Origin: Shewanella sp. MTB7
GTDB taxonomy: Bacteria; Pseudomonadota; Gammaproteobacteria; Enterobacterales; Shewanellaceae
DNA length: 64,000 bases
Reading direction: 5' to 3'
NCBI RefSeq assembly: GCF_027571385.1
Contig: NZ_CP085636.1
Coordinates: 2,604,001 to 2,668,000, forward strand
A program made the translations under genes and the position numbers. Within the stretch, counting starts at the first letter, position 1. Every line of letters begins with the position of its first letter. This document shows, one piece after another, positions 57,929-64,000 of the stretch. Below the pieces are notes generated by a model, which was given only the letters and a program-made list of their open reading frames with translations, had not been told where the DNA came from and ran no database searches.

Positions 57929-58007
57929 GTGTTTTTGGTAAAAAAAGTCATCGTTAACCATTAAACTTGTTAATAAAGCTAAATAAAAGCCAATTAAACT
58001 GGCTAAT

Positions 58008-58029
58008 GAGCATGGCATCAACCATGCTC
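58008..58029. promoter_or_regulatory. Hairpin upstream of the DUF3802-like gene
   Basis: GAGCATGG-CATCAA-CCATGCTC is a perfect 8-bp hairpin ending 27 nt before the ATG; a weaker one (GCCA/TGGC, 57989-58003) precedes it. Neither has a U-tract, so a leader role or an incomplete terminator of the YceI gene are both possible. Confidence 0.5.
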
Positions 58030-58056
58030 TAATTGAGCATAAAAACAGAGGCTAAG

Positions 58057-58407
58057 ATGGTTACCGACAAAGAGGGATATATGCACCTTGTCCAATACCT
58101 CACCGAGCACTTGTCGCTCTTTGAGGATAAGAGCAATGAGTCCTTGACTAATGATACGGTACTGGAGTTATTTGAGGCGCAACTCGCTGCTCAAATCATT
58201 ATGGTGTGCGGGCAGAATCCGTCACTAAATTTTGCTCAAAGAAATAAGGTGATAAGGGAGGTCGATGCGATTGTTTATGATCTTGAAGAGATTTTAGGGT
58301 TTGTTGCTAATCAAAAAGTGACACCAGAGCAAATCTCATTTATCACAGAGTTTTCAGGTTTGATAAAAAATCTTTTTGACCATGAAATTGCCATCTTACT
58401 TGCTTAA
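58057..58407 (+). CDS. DUF3802 family-like protein
   Basis: The 116-residue acidic helical protein begins MVTDKEGYMHLVQYLTEHLS, has the segment VIREVDAIVYDLEEILGFV and ends GLIKNLFDHEIAILLA. This matches my memory of DUF3802, a family of Shewanella and Vibrio with no known role. The frame opens at TTG 58033, but ATG 58057 has GAGG 6 nt before it. No signal peptide or membrane helix is present. Confidence 0.75.
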   Translation: MVTDKEGYMHLVQYLTEHLSLFEDKSNESLTNDTVLELFEAQLAAQIIMVCGQNPSLNFAQRNKVIREVDAIVYDLEEILGFVANQKVTPEQISFITEFSGLIKNLFDHEIAILLA

Positions 58408-58505
58408 TTCTTGTTGAGTTTAAACAGATACTTATACTTATTTAGAATAAAGACAACGTCACTTTTTTATTCAGGATTCGCTACTTATTGAGCAAGGAGC
58501 ACGTT

Positions 58506-58871
58506 ATGCTTGAGTTGTTACACGGTTTTGACCATGACACCGTTGCTATCCGAGCATCGGGAGTTGTGACAGGCAAAGATTATGATCAACAATTAATTCC
58601 TATTATCGAGGATAAGTTGAAAGATCATGCGAGTATTAAGCTTTGGTACGAGTTTGACGACAAGTTCGAAGGCATAACCGTTGGCACACTCTGGGATGAT
58701 GCTAAAATAGGTTTGTTTCATATGACTGATTTTTATAAGGTGGCTATCATTACCGACAGCCAATTAGTGGCGGGTATGGCCAATGTGTTAGCTTATATGC
58801 TCCCATGTCCAGTTAAAGTATTTGAACAAAGTGAGGCCTTAGATGCTTCTCATTGGATGAAAGAAACCTAA
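58506..58871 (+). CDS. SpoIIAA-like (STAS superfamily) protein
   Basis: The 121-residue cytosolic protein has the SpoIIAA-like pattern: HDTVAIRASGVVTGKDYDQQLIPIIEDKL, SIKLWYEFDDKFEGITVGTLWDD, KVAIITDSQLVAGMANVLAYM. Members resemble anti-anti-sigma STAS folds or carry lipids; no phosphorylated Ser is evident. The ATG at 58506 is set by a perfect AAGGAG. No kinase or phosphatase partner lies next to it. Confidence 0.85.
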   Translation: MLELLHGFDHDTVAIRASGVVTGKDYDQQLIPIIEDKLKDHASIKLWYEFDDKFEGITVGTLWDDAKIGLFHMTDFYKVAIITDSQLVAGMANVLAYMLPCPVKVFEQSEALDASHWMKET

Positions 58872-58981
58872 AGCATTATAGACTCCCCTTAATCAAAATT
58901 AATCAACCGACTCAGTGTCGGCTTTTTTGTTTGTTTGTTAGAATTGGCACAAATGCATTATCTCTACGAATAGGAACAAAC

Positions 58982-59851
58982 ATGGTTAAAGTTATAGGCT
59001 TTTGTTTTTTATTGCTTACAAGTGCTTCTTGGGCTGGAGATAAAGCCATCATAGGAGCATCTGCCAATATGTCAGTTAGCGAAACTGGATTGAATTATCA
59101 AGCAAGAATCGATACCGGAGCGGGAAATACCTCATTACATGCTTATGATCTTGAGATTGAAGGTGGCAGTGCGAAAAAAATGAAGGATAATGTTGGTAAA
59201 ATGCTCATGTTTACCACAGAAAATGAAGCGGGTGAACAGAAGCGTCTTAAGGGGGAGATAGTTAAAACTTCGACTGTAAGTAACTCTCAGGGGCGTGAAA
59301 CACGTTATATGGTTGAACTACATATAGGTGAGAATGGTCATGAGAGAAAAGTAAAAGTGAATCTTAGAGACCGTAGCCATATGGATTATAAACTCTTGAT
59401 AGGCCGTAACTGGCTTAATGGGAGGTATATAGTTGATGTCTCGGATAAAAAGGTGATAGGGCCCGTTGCTTCGATCAGCATTATCGAGACGGGGATGATG
59501 TTCAAAACACGAATTGATACTGGTGCGGTTGAGAATTCACTGCATGCCGTCGACCTTCATGTTGAAAACGGCGTGAAAGATATGGACAAGAATTTAGGTA
59601 AGATGTTGAGTTTTACAACCGAAAATGAGAAAGGTGAGACTCAACGTGTTCATGCAATGATCATTGAGACATCATTGATTCGTAATGCTCAAGGCAGTGA
59701 GGTTCGTTATATGGTTGAGCTTAATATCGGTGAAAAAGATCAGGAATATAAGGTCAAAGTAAACCTTAGAGATAGAAGTAAAATGAGTCATAAGCTGTTA
59801 ATTGGACGTAACTGGATCCAAGGTCATTATTTAGTCGATGTGTCACGCTAG
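58982..59851 (+). CDS. Secreted protein with two tandem retropepsin-like (PF05618/RimK-associated protease) domains
   Basis: The 289-residue protein has a signal peptide (cleavage after SASWA, residue 18) and two homologous halves of about 135 residues. Each has the aspartic-protease-like motif: ARIDTGAGNTSLHA with Asp44 and TRIDTGAVENSLHA with Asp179. Each half continues with GKMLxFTTENExGExxR, RYMVELxIGE, VKVNLRDRSxM and the closing KLLIGRNW. Single-domain relatives (often misnamed ATP-dependent zinc protease, DUF785) have a retropepsin-like fold and would need to dimerise. Here both DTGA sites are in one chain. The ATG at 58982 has AGGAAC upstream; the longer frame from 58853 overlaps the previous gene and is rejected. 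Confidence 0.88.
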   Translation: MVKVIGFCFLLLTSASWAGDKAIIGASANMSVSETGLNYQARIDTGAGNTSLHAYDLEIEGGSAKKMKDNVGKMLMFTTENEAGEQKRLKGEIVKTSTVSNSQGRETRYMVELHIGENGHERKVKVNLRDRSHMDYKLLIGRNWLNGRYIVDVSDKKVIGPVASISIIETGMMFKTRIDTGAVENSLHAVDLHVENGVKDMDKNLGKMLSFTTENEKGETQRVHAMIIETSLIRNAQGSEVRYMVELNIGEKDQEYKVKVNLRDRSKMSHKLLIGRNWIQGHYLVDVSR

Positions 59852-59863
59852 TTCCTCATCTAT

Positions 59864-59895
59864 GAGATAAAAGATGCTTTGGCATCTTTTATCTC
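59864..59895. terminator. Bidirectional terminator between convergent genes
   Basis: GAGATAAAAGATGC pairs with GCATCTTTTATCTC across a TTTG loop; strong stem between the two-DTGA gene and the sensor kinase gene. Confidence 0.85.
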
Positions 59896-59904
59896 TCGAA
59901 AGGA

Positions 59905-62532
59905 TCATTCACCTTTAGGTAAGTGACAAGTAGTTCTGGTGAACTGGTTTATCTCAGATTCAATGATTAACTCACCGTCGTGTTCTGTCATTAACCAGGC
60001 ACAAAGAATGGATAAGCTTCTGTTGTTCGCGTTAGACAACAACTGCTCGTTTAACTTTTGCAGTTTTTCAGAGGAGAGGCCTACACCATTGTCCTCAACG
60101 TAGATACTGATGATCTCATTTTCTTGAGTGATATTTACTGTTATGGTTTTATCGTTTTGTTGGTTGATAAAAGCATGGGTGAGACTGTTATTAATGATGG
60201 AATAAAACAGAAATAATAGATCCCATGAAGAGATCTTGATACTGATATTCTGTTCACATTCAAGCACAAGGTTAATCTTCTCATGTTTAAGTTTAGATTC
60301 AAATACCGCAAGAAAATGAGTGATAAATTGCGACAGGTTCGTTGCCTTCATCGTCGCATTTTTACTCATTAACAGATGTTGAAAATGTCTTAATGTGTCA
60401 GCGTGATGAGTGAGAACCGTCAGTGTTTCATCACTTCCAGTGTCAGCCTTTAGTCTGTTTTGGCACTCTTTAGCAATAAGATGATCCAATTCAAGCATCT
60501 GTTGTTTAATCAAAGTGGAGAACATATTCGGGAACAGTTGGTAAATATTTGAGTCAATATTTCTCTGTTGAGCATCATAGGCATTTTCCTGTTCTAACTG
60601 GCTAATGAGCTCTCTTTGTTCATTGTTTCTCATTTGGATCAATGTGATCTCTTGTGTTACTTCACCTATCTCTGCTGAGAGTTGTTGATTACTCTTGTGT
60701 AGTTCTTGTGTGATAATTTTTTGAGAGCTGATATCGAATGCCATATTTCCAATGGCAGTGAGCTCACCTTCGTTATCAAAAATTGGATACTTGGTGACTT
60801 GATAGATAATGTCGCCATGGGGCGAGGGGACGGATTGTTCAAAGCTATGAGGTTGTTGGGTCGTTATGATTATCTTATCTTGTTGCAATATGATTTCGGC
60901 AATACGAGGAGAGAAAAGCTGTAGATCTTTTTTGCCGATGATGACGTGTTTCTCGACACCGACAACTTCACAAAATCGATTGTTTACTAAGGTATACGAA
61001 CCATTTATATCTTTAATAAAAATAAGGTTATGAGAGGGATTTAATAGTGAGTTAAGCTGTAACTTGTTGGATTTTAATTCTTTTTGTGCCAGTTTTTGAA
61101 CAGAAACTTGCTCCTCTAAAGCGATATTATTAGCATCTAAACTTGCGAAAGCCACTTCGAGTTGGTGATTTCTAAATACAAATGCTTGGGCTAGTTGGCC
61201 CATCTCATCGTGACGAGTTGATGCTTCAAGTTCAAGTTTTGCGATCTTGTTTTCCTTTAGTGCGGACACCATTGCTGAAATGGGTTGGATAAACAGCCTA
61301 TGTTGCAGTAAAAATAATAGTACTAAGCCAAATAACTGCATAATCACTAAGTAAAAACCTATTCTTGCTGCAATGTTGTTGGCTTCTTCATTGATTGAAT
61401 CTAGTGGTGTGATAAGCACCACTCTCCAAAAGGTTTTAGGCATAATGAAAATAGAGACTAGAACTGGCTGTCCATTGCCCTCTTTTAAATCGAATTCAAA
61501 AGAGCTGATTAACTCAGCTCTTTTGAATGTGTTACCAGCACTGAGATTAATTAAAGCCGCGAGTTTATCCCTTTGAGAGGGGTCGCTACTCTGTAACAGC
61601 TCAACGAGTTGTTCATCACTGTATATAGGGTGTAGTGCAGCACGATTAATTAATTCATTATCAATTTCAATCAACTCGTGTTGGATTCTGCCGAGCTCAG
61701 GTTGATTTTCCGTGAGTTGTTCGAAGGATTCAAATAGAGCAGGATTTTCAATCAACGTGGGGCTTGTATGTCCCTCTGGGAAAGCGATTATTCTATTGAG
61801 ATGATCTAACGCGAAAATATAGCCATTACTTTCAGTTTCCGCATTAATGGCATCATAGAAAAAGTTGGCTAATCCCACAAGAGATATGTCTATGGTGGCC
61901 ACCCCTAAAAACTGGTGTTCCGACCACATAGGAACCGAAGCCGTTAACATGGCTTCTTTTGTGTAAGTGTCGATATAGGATTGGGACCATAATGGGGTAG
62001 TTTTAGGATAGAAGCGTACTGGTTTATACCAGTTTTCTTGATGGTAATCCGGACCTCTGTAACTGTTGTATCCCTCGATCTGTTGTAATTCTAGTGTCTC
62101 ATCTCTCGCCCAAAATAGACTGTCGCGCTCTTTTCCTTGATTAAAGGCACCTGGTTCCGGCCAGATCCCCCCCCCAGTGATCAGTTGATGTTTACCATCG
62201 GCATTCAATATAGCAGGTATGGACTTGATCAATACCTGACGGTTACTTCGATAAAGCTCACCTAAAGAAGCGATTGAATCTGCTAAGGTCTCTATCTTAG
62301 TGGTGGTCTGTTCAAGTGTCGCTATGAAAGCCAAACCATGATTTTGACTTAATACTATTTGGGTTTGAAGGTGGTGGCTTTTCTCTATGGTGAAGATAAG
62401 CCAAACGCTGGAGAGGATAATTAATGAAGCTATGATAAATTGAATAATGGAAAATTTGATCGGTAAACTGTCACGCCAGCGTAGGACTTTTATAGAGGAG
62501 TGGTTCAAGTTTGAATTACCCATAGTAAACAT
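59905..62532 (-). CDS. Cache-HAMP-PAS sensor with degenerate histidine-kinase ATPase domain
   Basis: The 875-residue inner-membrane protein has a first helix at residues 26-48, a large periplasmic Cache-type sensor (about 50-385, with WYKPVRFYPKTTPLWSQSYID), a second helix (about 391-411), HAMP, a linker coil, a PAS domain (about 490-605, FIKDINGSYTLVNNRF), another coil and a HATPase_c-like domain (about 750-870). The N-box (NNSLTHAF, 781-788) and G1 box (EDNGVGLS, 813-820) are present. I cannot find a normal H-box or a G2 box (GxGLGL), so autophosphorylation is doubtful. No response regulator is adjacent. A G9 tract encodes Gly120-122. The ATG has AAGGA just upstream. Confidence 0.85.
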   Translation of the reverse strand: MFTMGNSNLNHSSIKVLRWRDSLPIKFSIIQFIIASLIILSSVWLIFTIEKSHHLQTQIVLSQNHGLAFIATLEQTTTKIETLADSIASLGELYRSNRQVLIKSIPAILNADGKHQLITGGGIWPEPGAFNQGKERDSLFWARDETLELQQIEGYNSYRGPDYHQENWYKPVRFYPKTTPLWSQSYIDTYTKEAMLTASVPMWSEHQFLGVATIDISLVGLANFFYDAINAETESNGYIFALDHLNRIIAFPEGHTSPTLIENPALFESFEQLTENQPELGRIQHELIEIDNELINRAALHPIYSDEQLVELLQSSDPSQRDKLAALINLSAGNTFKRAELISSFEFDLKEGNGQPVLVSIFIMPKTFWRVVLITPLDSINEEANNIAARIGFYLVIMQLFGLVLLFLLQHRLFIQPISAMVSALKENKIAKLELEASTRHDEMGQLAQAFVFRNHQLEVAFASLDANNIALEEQVSVQKLAQKELKSNKLQLNSLLNPSHNLIFIKDINGSYTLVNNRFCEVVGVEKHVIIGKKDLQLFSPRIAEIILQQDKIIITTQQPHSFEQSVPSPHGDIIYQVTKYPIFDNEGELTAIGNMAFDISSQKIITQELHKSNQQLSAEIGEVTQEITLIQMRNNEQRELISQLEQENAYDAQQRNIDSNIYQLFPNMFSTLIKQQMLELDHLIAKECQNRLKADTGSDETLTVLTHHADTLRHFQHLLMSKNATMKATNLSQFITHFLAVFESKLKHEKINLVLECEQNISIKISSWDLLFLFYSIINNSLTHAFINQQNDKTITVNITQENEIISIYVEDNGVGLSSEKLQKLNEQLLSNANNRSLSILCAWLMTEHDGELIIESEINQFTRTTCHLPKGE

Positions 62533-63879
<1,347 letters not shown>

Positions 63880-63894
63880 CGGAGCTGTATTAGC

Positions 63895-64000
63895 ATGAAA
63901 TTTAGTGAATCTTGGCTTCGTGAATGGGTAAATCCAAATATTAGCCGTGACGAGTTGTCACACCAAATTACCATGGCTGGTCTAGAAGTTGATGGTATTG
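63895..64000 (+). CDS. pheT: Phenylalanine-tRNA ligase beta subunit (N-terminal fragment, cut by window edge)
   Basis: Thirty-five codons are visible, reading [14 protein letters not shown] and [13 protein letters not shown], the conserved start of PheT. It is 15 bp after pheS with GGAG upstream. The rest lies outside the window. Confidence 0.95.
   Translation, partial: MKFSESWLREWVNPNISRDELSHQITMAGLEVDGI

Overview
This window is an ordinary chromosomal stretch of a marine gammaproteobacterium, most probably a Shewanella species. The evidence is a near E. coli-like set of housekeeping proteins (RNase E, FabHDG/AcpP/FabF, MetG, PheS of exactly 327 residues, SbcB, RlmA) combined with Shewanella/Vibrio-type extras: a periplasmic ATP-dependent DNA ligase, a DUF3802-like protein, a 637-residue SpeA, a PilZ gene between holB and tatD, and a SpmA-SpmB fusion. 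I recognised no rRNA, tRNA, prophage, CRISPR array or full insertion sequence.

Layout. 1-4716: tail of a ribose-type ABC permease followed by a tight operon of a LamB/YcsF (PxpA) protein, a biotin carboxylase, the two halves of a urea-carboxylase-like carboxyltransferase (PxpB/PxpC-type) and a biotin carrier protein. Together these look like an imported-substrate amide or lactam carboxylase/hydrolase. 5026-8021: YegD (Hsp70-like), CreA lipoprotein, a decayed P-loop gene remnant and a small lipoprotein. 8053-16869: metG facing mrp-udk, then pabC-mltG-tmk-holB-pilZ-tatD, the distal half of the classical fab cluster. 17074-26290: rsmF, SpmA-SpmB fusion, an outer-membrane barrel, dgkA, periplasmic ligase, YlqF-type GTPase, a 2OG-Fe(II) oxygenase and a SulP transporter. 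26432-40943: rne (with a repeat-rich C-terminus) facing rluC-HAD phosphatase, then a diguanylate cyclase, yceF/maf, and yceD-rpmF-plsX-fabH-fabD-fabG-acpP-fabF, the proximal half of the fab cluster.

41138-52162: a small membrane protein, acyl-CoA thioesterase, beta-hydroxyacid dehydrogenase, cdd, sbcB, an unknown protein, rlmA, a cold-shock gene with a good promoter and long leader, a MITE-like repeat element, an ABC-2 transporter pair, yceH and a CvfB-like S1 protein. 52555-57098: polyamine block speA, a eukaryotic-type S-adenosylmethionine decarboxylase and speB, then pdxH. 57353-64000: YceI protein, DUF3802-like protein, SpoIIAA-like protein, a tandemly duplicated DTGA (retropepsin-like) periplasmic protein, a large degenerate sensor kinase carrying a G9 tract, and pheS-pheT (pheT cut by the window end).

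Most worth a second look: the eukaryote-like AdoMet decarboxylase between speA and speB; the secreted two-DTGA protein that could be a single-chain aspartic protease; the transporter-linked split biotin carboxylase operon; an intrinsic terminator in the speA leader where no upstream + strand gene needs one; a terminator immediately upstream of yceH; and a MITE-like element whose terminal repeats recur as a bare palindrome 9 kb away. All calls come from reading the sequence and from remembered family knowledge; no database search was run.
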